Below are positions 7,747-15,410 of a DNA stretch of 23,341 nucleotides, in pieces (the first letter of the stretch is position 1; every line of letters begins with the position of its first letter). The translations under genes were made by a program, and so were the position numbers. The DNA comes from Fidelibacterota bacterium (GTDB taxonomy: Bacteria > Bipolaricaulota > Bipolaricaulia > UBA7950 > UBA9294): positions 1 to 23,341 of the forward strand of contig JAJRTG010000006.1 in the NCBI GenBank assembly GCA_024278395.1. Reading direction: 5' to 3'. The notes beneath the pieces were generated by a model that was not told the DNA's origin, searched no databases, and worked only from the letters and a program-made list of their open reading frames with translations.

Positions 7747-8985
7747 ATGAAAGCTGTTTTGATAATTGCGGATGGCCTCGGCGGACGCCCGAGCGACCTC
7801 GATGGAAAGACCTGTCTGGAGGCGGCGCACACCCCTAATCTGGATGAGCTGGCACGGAGGGGTGCTCTCGGGCTGCTCGATCCGATCGGGCCGGGGATCC
7901 GCCCGGGGAGCGACACCGCGCACCTCTCCCTGCTCGGGTACGATCCCTACCGGTCGTACACCGGTCGCGGGGTGTTCGAGTGCCTGGGGATGGAGATGGA
8001 CGTGAAACCCGGCGATGTCTGCTTCCGCGCCAACTTCGCCACGGTGGAGGAGACCCCGGAGGGGCTCTTGCTCATCGACCGCCGCGCCGGAAGGATCGAG
8101 TCGGGTCAATCTGATCTCGCCGCCGCGCTCTCCGCGATCGAGTTGAGCAACGGCGTGAAGGTCGAGTTCAAGGCGAGCACCCAGCATCGCGGCGCCCTCC
8201 TCCTGCGCGGAGAGGGGCTCTCCCGTCACGTGAGCGAGACCGATCCTCACAAGACGGGAACATTGGTTCCGGAGGCGCGGGCGCTCGTGGACGATCCCGG
8301 GGCGGCGCGGACAGCGGCGGCGATGAACGAGTTCATTCGCAAGAGCTACGAGATCCTGAAGGACCACCCGGTGAACCGCGCCCGGATCGAGGCCGGGAAG
8401 CCGCCGGCGAACGTCGTCCTCCTGCGCGGTGCGTCCGATCTCCCTCACCTGAAACCGATCGCGGAGCAATACGGGGTCCGGGGTGCTGTGGTTGCCGGTG
8501 CCGCCTTGTATCGGGGCGTCGCCGTCGCCGGCGGGATGACCCGGATCGACGCCCCCGGCGCGACAGGGGGGGTTGACACCGACCTCGTCTCCAAGGCGCG
8601 GACCGCGCTCAAGGCCCTGGAGTCCTTCGATTATGTGTTCATCCACGTGAAGGGGACGGATAACAAGGGGCACGACCGGGACGCGGAGGGGAAGAAGAGC
8701 TTCATCGAGCGGATCGATGCGGAGCTGATCGGAACGCTCATGGGCGGACTCGATTGGAAGGAGGCGCACCTCGCGTTCACCGGGGATCACACCACACCGA
8801 TCGACTACGGGGATCACTCTGCGGAGCCGGTACCGATCCTGTACGCCGGGCCGAACGTGCGCACCGACGCCGCTACGGAGTTCGGGGAGCGGGCTGCGGG
8901 GCGGGGCGGGCTCGGGCGATGGTCCGGGAGGGCCCTTCCGATCCTACTCAACTACAACAACTGGGCGCCCAAGTTCGGTTCATAA
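7747..8985 (+). CDS. apgM: Archaeal-type cofactor-independent phosphoglycerate mutase
   Basis: This enzyme interconverts 3- and 2-phosphoglycerate in glycolysis. At 412 aa it is an ApgM of the alkaline-phosphatase superfamily, distinct from the longer bacterial GpmI. The metal and phosphate site is visible: ADGLGG (Asp9), the TPNLDELA block, PGSDTAHLSLLGYDP with the likely nucleophile Ser55, then IHVKGTDNKGHDRD and FTGDHTTP near the C-terminus carrying the remaining metal ligands. The ATG at 7747 follows a strong AGGAGG. The gene stands alone between the divergent fumarase operon and the rex promoter. ApgM-type mutases occur in archaea and in scattered bacteria such as Thermotogota and related deep lineages. 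Confidence 0.93.
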   Translation: MKAVLIIADGLGGRPSDLDGKTCLEAAHTPNLDELARRGALGLLDPIGPGIRPGSDTAHLSLLGYDPYRSYTGRGVFECLGMEMDVKPGDVCFRANFATVEETPEGLLLIDRRAGRIESGQSDLAAALSAIELSNGVKVEFKASTQHRGALLLRGEGLSRHVSETDPHKTGTLVPEARALVDDPGAARTAAAMNEFIRKSYEILKDHPVNRARIEAGKPPANVVLLRGASDLPHLKPIAEQYGVRGAVVAGAALYRGVAVAGGMTRIDAPGATGGVDTDLVSKARTALKALESFDYVFIHVKGTDNKGHDRDAEGKKSFIERIDAELIGTLMGGLDWKEAHLAFTGDHTTPIDYGDHSAEPVPILYAGPNVRTDAATEFGERAAGRGGLGRWSGRALPILLNYNNWAPKFGS

Positions 8986-8988
8986 GCT

Positions 8989-9008
8989 GGTTTAACCCCG
9001 ATTAAACC
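8989..9008. repeat. Inverted repeat between apgM and the rex promoter
   Basis: GGTTTAA (8989-8995) and TTAAACC (9002-9008) pair as a 7-bp stem around CCCCGA, four bases after the apgM stop and six bases before the rex -35 box. The stem is AT-rich and no T-run follows, so it makes a poor terminator. Its position also suits an operator for an unidentified regulator. Only the symmetry is directly seen. Confidence 0.4.
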
Positions 9009-9014
9009 CAACAC

Positions 9015-9043
9015 TTGACAGGGGTGTTCCGGTGTGCTATAAA
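9015..9043 (+). promoter_or_regulatory. Strong sigma70-type promoter for the rex-mbx operon
   Basis: A perfect TTGACA (9015-9020) and TATAAA (9038-9043, five of six) are separated by exactly 17 bases. The start point should be near 9050. It is the best promoter in the window and drives rex and, given the 12-base gap and overlapping genes downstream, the entire membrane-complex cluster. Confidence 0.8.
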
Positions 9044-9049
9044 TCGGGT

Positions 9050-9067
9050 TTGTGAACGTGAACACAA
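9050..9067. promoter_or_regulatory. Rex operator (ROP site)
   Basis: TTGTGAACGTGAACACAA matches the known Rex consensus TTGTGAA-N4-TTCACAA: the left half-site is perfect and the right half (AACACAA) matches five of seven. It covers the predicted transcription start, directly downstream of the -10 box, so a bound repressor would block initiation. Binding would be released at high NADH/NAD+, as in known Rex systems, giving autoregulated redox control of rex and the downstream complex. Confidence 0.7.
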
Positions 9068-9084
9068 GCACAAACAGGCGGGCG

Positions 9085-9705
9085 ATGCTGAAGCGTACAG
9101 AAGTACCGGAAGAGACGATGCAACGGATGCTCTCCTATCTGCGGGAGCTCGACTGCATGCTGCAGAATGGGAAGGAGACCTTCTCCTCCCAGGAGCTGGC
9201 GGAGTCTCTGCACGTAAATCCCGCCCAGGTGCGGAAGGACTTCTCCTACTTCGGTGAGTTCGGGACGCGGGGGGTGGGGTACGATACAGCTCGGCTCGTG
9301 CGCGAGCTGCGCGCGATCCTCAACCTCGACCGTACGTGGAGGCTCGCGCTGATCGGGGTGGGGAACATCGGGGCGGCGTTACTCAACAACCCCGAGCTGC
9401 AACGACAAGGGTTCGAGATCGTGCTCGCGTTCGACAACTCCTCCCGAATCATCGGGAAGAGGTTCGGATCCGTCACGGTGGAGGACGTCTCGTACCTTGT
9501 CACCCGAATCCAGGAAGAGAGGGTGGAGCTTGCGATCATCGCTACCCCCGTCTCCTGCGCCCAAGCGGTGGCGGATACGCTCATCCGCGCTGGGATAAAG
9601 GGGATCCTGTGCTTCGCCCCCTGCCATTTGCAGGTACCGAAAGGGGTTCGGGTCGTGCCGATCGACATCCCGATGGCACTCGGAAGGTTGGTCTACAGGC
9701 TTTAG
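9085..9705 (+). CDS. rex: Redox-sensing transcriptional repressor Rex
   Basis: Rex is a dimeric repressor that binds operators when NADH/NAD+ is low and releases DNA when NADH binds. From this start it is 206 aa, the usual family length. Residues 1-75 form the winged helix, with the diagnostic recognition stretch VNPAQVRKDFSYFGEFG (44-60) and TRGVGYD. The Rossmann domain follows with GVGNIG (91-96), and the C-terminal swapped helix begins around VVPIDIPMALGRLVYRL. An in-frame GTG at 9052 would lengthen it by 11 residues, but that codon lies inside the operator and at the transcription start; family members begin near MKR-x-IP, so ATG 9085 is preferred although its ribosome site is weak. The gene heads the membrane-complex operon. 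Confidence 0.95.
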   Translation: MLKRTEVPEETMQRMLSYLRELDCMLQNGKETFSSQELAESLHVNPAQVRKDFSYFGEFGTRGVGYDTARLVRELRAILNLDRTWRLALIGVGNIGAALLNNPELQRQGFEIVLAFDNSSRIIGKRFGSVTVEDVSYLVTRIQEERVELAIIATPVSCAQAVADTLIRAGIKGILCFAPCHLQVPKGVRVVPIDIPMALGRLVYRL

Positions 9706-9717
9706 CAAGGAGCGGTG

Positions 9718-10227
9718 GTGAGCGGTAGGAGCGGAAGCACTGTAAGTCGAGGTTTTCTGACCTTTCTCGCGCTGTTCGGGGTGTGGCTCGCGCTCGTCGG
9801 AACGCTCAATTGGGAGGAGCTTCTCATCGGAGGGGTTTTATCCGCGGTCGCCGCTGCGCTCGGCTACCGTTACATGATCCCGGTCGGGGTTAACTTCAGC
9901 CTGCGGAAGCTCGCTTATCTCATCGCGTACATCCCGGTCTTCTTCTGGGAGATGATCAAGGCGAACTTCGACGTCGCCTACCGGGTGCTGCACCCCCGGA
10001 TGCCGATACGCCCGGGGATCGTGTTGATAAAGACCGGGCTGAGTTCGGATTCGGGAAAGCTCGCTCTGGCGAACTCGATCACCCTCACTCCCGGGACGCT
10101 CACCATGGACGTGCGGGGAGACAGCCTCCTCATCCATTGGATCAACGTCAAGAGCGAGAAGACGGAGGAGGCGACCGAGATCATCGGCGGGCGGTTCGAG
10201 CGGTTCCTGCGGAGGGTGTTCTCATGA
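9718..10227 (+). CDS. mbxA: MrpE/MnhE-type subunit (MbxA-like)
   Basis: This is a small membrane subunit homologous to Mrp antiporter subunit E and to MbhA/MbxA of archaeal membrane complexes (169 aa). It has two to three N-terminal hydrophobic helices (FLTFLALFGVWLALVG; LLIGGVLSAVAAALGY; LAYLIAYIPVFFWEMIKANFDVAYRVL). A soluble tail follows with the family motif KTGLSSDSGKLALANSITLTPGTLTMDV. Two adjacent GTG codons (9715, 9718) compete; AAGGAG is five bases before 9718. It begins 12 bases after rex and overlaps the next gene as ATGA. In Mrp-type modules this subunit belongs to the cation-translocating half. Confidence 0.9.
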   Translation: MSGRSGSTVSRGFLTFLALFGVWLALVGTLNWEELLIGGVLSAVAAALGYRYMIPVGVNFSLRKLAYLIAYIPVFFWEMIKANFDVAYRVLHPRMPIRPGIVLIKTGLSSDSGKLALANSITLTPGTLTMDVRGDSLLIHWINVKSEKTEEATEIIGGRFERFLRRVFS

Positions 10228-10475
10228 TCTGGCTCGTCTTCTTCTCGTTCATCGCCGCCGGCATCGCGCTCTCATTGGCGCGCGCCGGGCTCGGGCCGAC
10301 GACCCCGGACCGGGTGGTCGGGGTGGACGGTACGGTGACGATCACGATCGCGCTCATGGTGCTGCTTGCGTCGTTCTTCGACCGCCAGATCTACCTAGAT
10401 GTGGCGCTCGTCTACGCGGTCCTCGGGTTCATCGGGGTCCTCGCGGTCGCGCGCTACCTCGAACGGGGGGTGTGA
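10224..10475 (+). CDS. mbxB: MrpF/MnhF-type subunit (MbxB-like)
   Basis: This is a small (83 aa) three-helix membrane protein of the MrpF family. It carries the family core RAGLGPTTPDRVVGVDGTVT after the first helix, followed by two hydrophobic helices ending ARYLERGV. The ATG at 10224 overlaps the mbxA stop (ATGA). A longer open frame reaching 10137 would only add out-of-character charged sequence inside mbxA. It is one of the A-B-C trio that opens the Mrp-like module. Confidence 0.9.
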   Translation: MIWLVFFSFIAAGIALSLARAGLGPTTPDRVVGVDGTVTITIALMVLLASFFDRQIYLDVALVYAVLGFIGVLAVARYLERGV

Positions 10476-10819
10476 TGCGCGTATTCGGAGAGGTACTGAT
10501 CGGGATCGGGACGGCGTTCCTCTTCCTCGGGGGGCTCGGGATATTCCGCCTCCTCGACGTGTACAACCGCTTACAGGCCGGCACCAAGTGCACGACCTTG
10601 GGGGCGTTCTCCACGATCATCGGCGTCGGGTTCGTGCACCCGGCATGGATGCTGAAGGCAATCGTGATCGGGGTCTTCATCCTCCTGACAAACCCGATCA
10701 GCGCGCACGCCCTCGCCCGGGCGAGCTATCGGAACGGGATACCGCTGTGGGAGGGGAGCGTCGTCGATCGATGTCGGGAGTTCGAGGAATGCAGCAGGCT
10801 TCCCAAGGAGGGAGAATGA
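10475..10819 (+). CDS. mbxC: MrpG/MnhG-type subunit (MbxC-like)
   Basis: This is a membrane subunit of the MrpG family (114 aa) with three hydrophobic helices and the recognisable LGGLGIFRLLDVYNRLQAGTKCTTLGAF segment, close to the family pattern GxxRxPDxxxRxHAxTKxxTLG. The C-terminus (about residues 82-114) is a polar tail ending RLPKEGE. The ATG at 10475 overlaps the mbxB stop as TGATG; a GTG three bases earlier is an alternative. It completes the MrpE-F-G trio. Confidence 0.9.
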   Translation: MRVFGEVLIGIGTAFLFLGGLGIFRLLDVYNRLQAGTKCTTLGAFSTIIGVGFVHPAWMLKAIVIGVFILLTNPISAHALARASYRNGIPLWEGSVVDRCREFEECSRLPKEGE

Positions 10820-11052
10820 TCTACATCGCGCTTCTTGTGGTCGGGATGCTCGGAGCGGGGATCGCCGCCTGTCTCCTCCGCGACCTCCTTGCCGCGGTGG
10901 TCGCGGCGGCGGCGGTCAGCCTGATCCTCTCCGGTTTCTTCTACCTCCTGCAGGCGCCGGACGTGGCGATGGCCGAGGCGGCGATCGGGGCGGGGCTCAC
11001 CACCGCGATCTTCGTTATCGCCATCCGGAAGACCGGGAGGCACGAGGAATGA
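10816..11052 (+). CDS. mbxD: MbhD/MrpA-C-terminal-like membrane subunit (MbxD-like)
   Basis: This is a 78-aa, three-helix protein corresponding to part of the MrpA C-terminus, found as the separate subunit MbhD/MbxD (DUF4040-type) in archaeal complexes. The diagnostic string is LLQAPDVAMAEAAIGAGLTTAIFVIAI, matching the family pattern APDVAxxEAAxGAGL, where the acidic residues are thought to line the ion path. The true start is the ATG at 10816, overlapping mbxC as ATGA; the open frame extending far upstream is an artefact. It overlaps the next gene by four bases. Confidence 0.88.
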   Translation: MIYIALLVVGMLGAGIAACLLRDLLAAVVAAAAVSLILSGFFYLLQAPDVAMAEAAIGAGLTTAIFVIAIRKTGRHEE

Positions 11053-11735
11053 GGGCGTTCATCGGTTTCGTCGCCCTTTCCTTGATCGCTGTCGGGCTCG
11101 CGCTTGCCCTCTATCACATCCCGTTCGGCCAGGACCGGATGGACGTCGCCCGCGATTATCTGGCAAGGAGCGTCCGCGATACCGGAGCGCCGAACGTGGT
11201 CACCGGGATAGTGGTCAACTACCGTGCCCTCGACACCCTGGGGGAGGTGACGGTCCTGTTCAGCGCCTCGCTCGGAGTTGGGATGCTGATGACGTGGAGA
11301 TCGCCCGGCGGGGGCCGTCCCCTGCCGGGGGCGAGCCTTATCGTGCGACGCGGGGCCGGGTTCCTGTTCCCGTTCATCCTCCTGTTCGGCGGATACATCT
11401 TCGTGCACGGGCACCTCACCCCCGGAGGAGGGTTCCAAGGAGGGGCGGTCATCGCTTCGGCGTTCCTCCTCCTTTACCTCGGGATCCCGGGATACCTCCT
11501 CGCCCGGCGGCCGCTCGCGGCGATTGAGAGTCTGACCGGAATCACGTTCGTGGCGATCGGCATCATCGGGCTAGCAGTGGGCGGCTATTTTCTCAACAAC
11601 TTCCTTCCCAAGGGAAGCGTGTTCTCCCTGTTCAGCGCGGGAGTGATCCCGATCCTGTATATGGTGATCGGGCTCAAGGTCGGGGCGGAGCTCGCGGGTG
11701 TGGTGGCGAACATGATCGGAGGGGGAGAGGAATGA
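11049..11735 (+). CDS. mbxF: Fused MbhE-like and MrpB/MnhB subunit (MbxF-like)
   Basis: This 228-aa protein joins two modules. Residues 1-80 match the end of MrpA (MbhE): an N-terminal helix, then the conserved NVVTGIVVNYRALDTLGE (49-66) and a second helix. Residues about 100-228 match MrpB/MnhB with HGHLTPGGGFQGG (120-132) between hydrophobic helices and a GLKVGAELAG C-terminus. In the classical Mbh hydrogenase E and F are separate, whereas MBX/MBS clusters lack a separate E gene, so the fusion fits the MBX type. The ATG at 11049 overlaps mbxD as ATGA, and the stop overlaps mbxG the same way. Confidence 0.88.
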   Translation: MRAFIGFVALSLIAVGLALALYHIPFGQDRMDVARDYLARSVRDTGAPNVVTGIVVNYRALDTLGEVTVLFSASLGVGMLMTWRSPGGGRPLPGASLIVRRGAGFLFPFILLFGGYIFVHGHLTPGGGFQGGAVIASAFLLLYLGIPGYLLARRPLAAIESLTGITFVAIGIIGLAVGGYFLNNFLPKGSVFSLFSAGVIPILYMVIGLKVGAELAGVVANMIGGGEE

Positions 11736-12088
11736 ACGCCGGTGATCCGATGGTCTATGCCGGTGCAGTCGGCCTGATCCTGATCGGTCTATTCACCGTC
11801 ATCACCAGGCGAAACCTGATCAAGATCATCATCGGCCTCACCCTTCTCGACGGTGGGGTCAACCTTCTGCTGGTGGCAGTCGGCTACATTCAGGGCCGAA
11901 CCGCCCCGATCATCACCCCGGCGCACCCCGACACCGCCCGGATGGTCGATCCGATCCCGCAGGCCCTCGTCCTCACCGCGATCGTGATCGGGCTCGGGGT
12001 GACCGCCCTTGGGCTCGGGCTGGCGATCCGGGTGTACGGACACTACAACACCCTCGACACCCGGAAGATAAGGGGGTTGAAGTGGTAG
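11732..12088 (+). CDS. mbxG: MrpC/NuoK-type subunit (MbxG-like)
   Basis: This is a three-helix membrane protein (118 aa) of the MrpC/NuoK family. Seen directly are a first helix GAVGLILIGLFTVIT, then RRNLIKIIIGLTLLDGGVNLLLVAVGY, a loop with HPDTARMVDPIPQALVLTAIVIG, and a last helix. The DPxPQALVLTAIVIG stretch is the hallmark of MrpC and MbhG. It sits beside the MrpD-like subunit, as NuoK sits by NuoN/M in complex I. It overlaps mbxF as ATGA and the next gene by seven bases. Confidence 0.92.
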   Translation: MNAGDPMVYAGAVGLILIGLFTVITRRNLIKIIIGLTLLDGGVNLLLVAVGYIQGRTAPIITPAHPDTARMVDPIPQALVLTAIVIGLGVTALGLGLAIRVYGHYNTLDTRKIRGLKW

Positions 12089-13554
12089 CCGCATTGCTCG
12101 TCGCCCTCCCGTTTCTCGGGGCGTTCCTCATCCCGCTCGTGGGGATGGGGAGCAAGCGGATCGCCTATTCCATCCCGGCGATCGTGCTCCTCGCCGATCT
12201 CGGGATCGCGCTATCGCTCCTCCCCCAGGCACTGCGCGCTCCGATCGTGGTATCGATCTCCGGATGGGCGCCGCCGCTTTCGATCAACCTCTACGTCGGC
12301 CCGCTCGGGCTGGGCCTCGCGATTCTGATCTCGCTCCTCGGTTTTTTGGTCGCGGTGTACGGGATGGGCTACATCCACGCCGAGCCGAAGGAGAAGTACC
12401 ACATGCTCGTCCTCACCCTCATCACCGGAGCGATCGGGATGGTCCTCACCGGCGACATCTTCAACCTGTTCGTGTTCTTCGAGATCCTGAGCCTGTCCTC
12501 GTACGCCCTCACCGGGTACAACCGCGATCGAACCGGGACCGAGGCGGCGGTGAAGTACCTGATCCAGGGCTCGATCGGTTCGGCGTTCATCCTGATCGGG
12601 ATCGCGCTCCTGTACGGGGCGCTCGGCACGCTGAACATGGCGGATCTGGCCGCTCGGATAACGGCCGGGGATCCGATGACGATGTTCCTCGCCCTGTCGT
12701 TCCTCCTCGTCGGGTTCGGGATCGAGGCGGCGATCTCCCCGTTGAACGCGTGGCTCCCCGACGCGCACTCGTCGGCACCGTCGTCGGTAAGCGCGATACT
12801 GTCGGGGATCGCGATCGAGACCGGGGCGTACGCCGTCGCCCGGATCGTCTACACCGTGTTCCCCGGGCAGGGGATCATGTTCGTGCTGGCGATCATCGGG
12901 ATCGTCACCCTGCTCATGGGGGAGATGGCGGCGTTCCACCAACATGACGACGTCAAGCGGATGCTCGCCTATTCGAGCATCGGGCAGATGGGGTTGATCG
13001 TGTTCGCGTTCGGGATGGCGAGTCAAGCAGGCGCGTTCGCTGCCCTGTTCCAGCTGGTGAGCCACACCCTGGCCAAGGGGCTCCTGTTCCTTGCCGTCGG
13101 GTACATGATCTACCGCGTCGGCTCGCGGCGGATCTCCGCGTTCGCCGGGCTCGGGCGGCGGATGCCGATGACCGGGACTATGGTCGCGATCGCCGTTCTG
13201 TCGCTCATCGGGGTCCCGCCGTTTACCGGGTTCATGAGCAAGCTCGCGGTGGTCAGGGCCGGGCTGATGCAGCACAGCGCCGTCTACACCGGGATGGTGG
13301 TGTTGGTCCTCGTCGCCACGATGATCGAGGTCGGATACCTCCTCCGGTTCCTTCAGGTCCTGTTCTTCGCCGTGCCGGAGACGGATGAGGTCGCGGAGCT
13401 GCCGCTGTCCGCGGCCCTGCCGATCGCGATCCTGGCCGCGCTGATCATCGCAATCGGGATCTATCCCCAGATGATCACAGGGCTATTGCATCAGGCGGCC
13501 GCCGGGCTCGTCGAGCGGGCGGCGTACATCAAATCGGTGCTGGGGGCGCTGTGA
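12082..13554 (+). CDS. mbxH: MrpD/NuoN-type antiporter-like subunit (MbxH-like)
   Basis: This is a large antiporter-like membrane subunit, 490 aa with about 14 predicted helices, homologous to MrpD, MbhH and NuoM/N. All key polar residues of the proton path are present: Glu134 in FFEILSLSSYAL, Lys158 in AAVKYLIQG, His328 and Lys332 in SHTLAKGLLFL, and Lys387 in GFMSKLAVV. It should therefore be competent for ion translocation driven by the redox arm. The GTG start at 12082 overlaps mbxG and follows AGGGGG. It ends overlapping the second antiporter-like gene. Confidence 0.93.
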   Translation: MVAALLVALPFLGAFLIPLVGMGSKRIAYSIPAIVLLADLGIALSLLPQALRAPIVVSISGWAPPLSINLYVGPLGLGLAILISLLGFLVAVYGMGYIHAEPKEKYHMLVLTLITGAIGMVLTGDIFNLFVFFEILSLSSYALTGYNRDRTGTEAAVKYLIQGSIGSAFILIGIALLYGALGTLNMADLAARITAGDPMTMFLALSFLLVGFGIEAAISPLNAWLPDAHSSAPSSVSAILSGIAIETGAYAVARIVYTVFPGQGIMFVLAIIGIVTLLMGEMAAFHQHDDVKRMLAYSSIGQMGLIVFAFGMASQAGAFAALFQLVSHTLAKGLLFLAVGYMIYRVGSRRISAFAGLGRRMPMTGTMVAIAVLSLIGVPPFTGFMSKLAVVRAGLMQHSAVYTGMVVLVLVATMIEVGYLLRFLQVLFFAVPETDEVAELPLSAALPIAILAALIIAIGIYPQMITGLLHQAAAGLVERAAYIKSVLGAL

Positions 13555-15410
13555 TGATGGTGGAGATTCTCGTACTGATCGGATTTATCGCTCCGTTCGC
13601 CGTCCTCGCCGGGGGATGGAACCGCCCCCGAGCGCGGGGCGGTCTCGCTCTGCTCTCCGCCCTGTATCCGGTCGTCGCGCTGGCGACCATGTACGGACGG
13701 ACGCTGACGGTCACCTACGCCCACTTGGGGTTCTTGAACATCGACCTCTCACTCCGGATCACCCCGCTTGCGTGGCTGTTCGGGATCGCGAGCGCGGTGA
13801 TCGGGCTGCTCGCTATTATCTACTCGCTTTCCTACATGCGGGGTCGCCCCGGCCTCAACCTGTACTACTTCCTGTTCACGCTCGTGAACGGGGCGATCAT
13901 CGGGGTAATCATGAGCGGCGATCTTCTCACATTCTACATCGCGTGGGAGATCATGAGCATCGCCACCTTCCTTCTGATCAGCTTCCGCGGCGGTGATGCG
14001 CTGCGCGCGGGGACGAAGTACATCCTGTTCTCGATCGGGGGTTCGGCGGCGATGCTAATCGGCCTGGTGAGCCTGTACGTCTCGTTCGGAACGCTCACCA
14101 TCGCCGCGCTGCCCGCGGCGCTCGCCGGCGCCCCGCTCGGATATGCGGTGTTCGTCCTTCTCATGTTCAGCATCGCATTTGGGATTAAGAACGCGCTGCT
14201 GCCGCTGCATCCGTGGCTGCCCGACGCCTACGTCGCCTCGTCCGATCCGTTCACCGCCGTGCTCGGCGGGATGCTCACCCGGCTCGGGGTGTACGGGTTC
14301 CTGCTCATGATCTACGTCGTTGTCGGGCTGACGCGGGTGGGGACGATGAGCTACGGCCCGGTGGGGTACCAGATCGTCCTCGCCTGGATCGCGGCGGCGA
14401 CGATCCTGTTCGGGGTGTTTGTCGCCGTGTTCCATGACGATGCCAAGCGCTTGCTCGCCTGGTCGTCGATCGGGCACGGGGGATACATGATCCTGGGGCT
14501 CGCCGTGTACAGCGCCCTCGGGCTCGCCGGTGGAATCTTACACGCACTCAACTACGCGATGAGCGTGGCGCTTCTGTTCCTCGCCGTCGGCGCGGTGGAG
14601 TATCGGACCGGGACGCGCGATCTGACCGAGCTCGGCGGGCTGGCCGCCCGGATGCCGGTGACGTTCGCATCGGCGCTGATCGCAGTGTTGGGGATGATCG
14701 GAGTCCCGCTCACGAGCGGGTTCGTGTCCAAGTGGCTCATCTACAAGGGGTTGATCCTCGGCGGGCATCCGTTCCTCGCGTTCATCGCCCTGATCGGGAC
14801 GTGGGGCACGGTCTTGTACGGGTACAAGTTGATCCACAACGCGTTTCTGGGGCGGATGCCCGCGCGCTACGCTGACGTGGAAGAGGTGCCGTGGGGGATG
14901 CGGATCCCGATGATCGTGCTGGCGGGGTTGATCGTGCTGTTCGGGATCCTGCCCGGGATCCCCCTGACGGCTGTGTCCGTGATCGAGGCGCAGTTCGGGG
15001 TCGATGCGATCCGCACCGGGTTGGTCGGGATGCCGCAGGGAGCGGGAGAGCTGAACCTGGTCAACATCCTCGGCGGCGTGCTCGCGGCCGGGCTTGCCGT
15101 CTACGCGATCTTCTCGCTCACGGCGAAACCGCGGCGGCTCGGGCCGCAGGACACCTACACCGCCGGCGCTCCCACCCCAGAGGACGGGTACAACTACACC
15201 GCTCGGTTCTACGATCCGGCGCAGCGGCTGCTCGCGCCGTACCTGCGGGATGGGATCAGCTCGTTCTACGACTGGCTCGGTGAGCGGGCGCTGAGCCTGT
15301 TCAACGTCGCGCGCAAGATGTATTCAGGAGACGTCAACACCTACGTCCTGTGGATCGTTGTGCTCCTCGGGGTGCTTGTGGTGATGAACTTGGCGGGGTG
15401 GAGACCATGA
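13554..15410 (+). CDS. Second antiporter-like subunit with C-terminal extension (MbxH'-like)
   Basis: This is a second MrpD/NuoL-like protein of 618 aa. The 14-helix core retains Glu132 (AWEIMSIA), Lys155 (GTKYILFS) and Lys393 (GFVSKWLIYKG). At the position of the helix-8 His/Lys pair it reads LNYAMSVALLFL, with Tyr334 and Val338 instead. Beyond residue about 490 it continues with a helix, an amphipathic stretch (DGYNYTARFYDPAQRLL to FNVARKMYSG) and a final membrane helix near the C-terminus. This resembles the lateral-arm extension of NuoL and of MBX/MBS H'. Two antiporter-like subunits in tandem set MBX/MBS apart from Mbh hydrogenase. ATG 13554 (TGATG overlap) is preferred; GTG 13551 and ATG 13557 are alternatives. 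Confidence 0.9.
   Translation: MMVEILVLIGFIAPFAVLAGGWNRPRARGGLALLSALYPVVALATMYGRTLTVTYAHLGFLNIDLSLRITPLAWLFGIASAVIGLLAIIYSLSYMRGRPGLNLYYFLFTLVNGAIIGVIMSGDLLTFYIAWEIMSIATFLLISFRGGDALRAGTKYILFSIGGSAAMLIGLVSLYVSFGTLTIAALPAALAGAPLGYAVFVLLMFSIAFGIKNALLPLHPWLPDAYVASSDPFTAVLGGMLTRLGVYGFLLMIYVVVGLTRVGTMSYGPVGYQIVLAWIAAATILFGVFVAVFHDDAKRLLAWSSIGHGGYMILGLAVYSALGLAGGILHALNYAMSVALLFLAVGAVEYRTGTRDLTELGGLAARMPVTFASALIAVLGMIGVPLTSGFVSKWLIYKGLILGGHPFLAFIALIGTWGTVLYGYKLIHNAFLGRMPARYADVEEVPWGMRIPMIVLAGLIVLFGILPGIPLTAVSVIEAQFGVDAIRTGLVGMPQGAGELNLVNILGGVLAAGLAVYAIFSLTAKPRRLGPQDTYTAGAPTPEDGYNYTARFYDPAQRLLAPYLRDGISSFYDWLGERALSLFNVARKMYSGDVNTYVLWIVVLLGVLVVMNLAGWRP

Noticed and set aside
7612..8817. 401-codon minus-strand open frame opposite apgM, and similar long frames opposite the mbx genes (such as 12211-13275, 17161-18510 and 18275-20380)
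   Set aside because: These are antisense shadows expected in GC-rich coding DNA. Their composition is rich in Arg, His, Asp and Pro, and the opposite strand carries well-recognised families.
9052..9084. GTG at 9052 as the rex start, giving 217 aa
   Set aside because: The codon lies within the Rex operator and at the predicted transcription start, and the extra residues do not match Rex N-termini.
9718..13554. A free-standing Mrp Na+/H+ antiporter operon
   Set aside because: There is no full-length MrpA, and the genes continue without break into H', NuoH, NuoB, NuoC, NuoD and NuoI homologues, so they form the membrane half of a larger complex.
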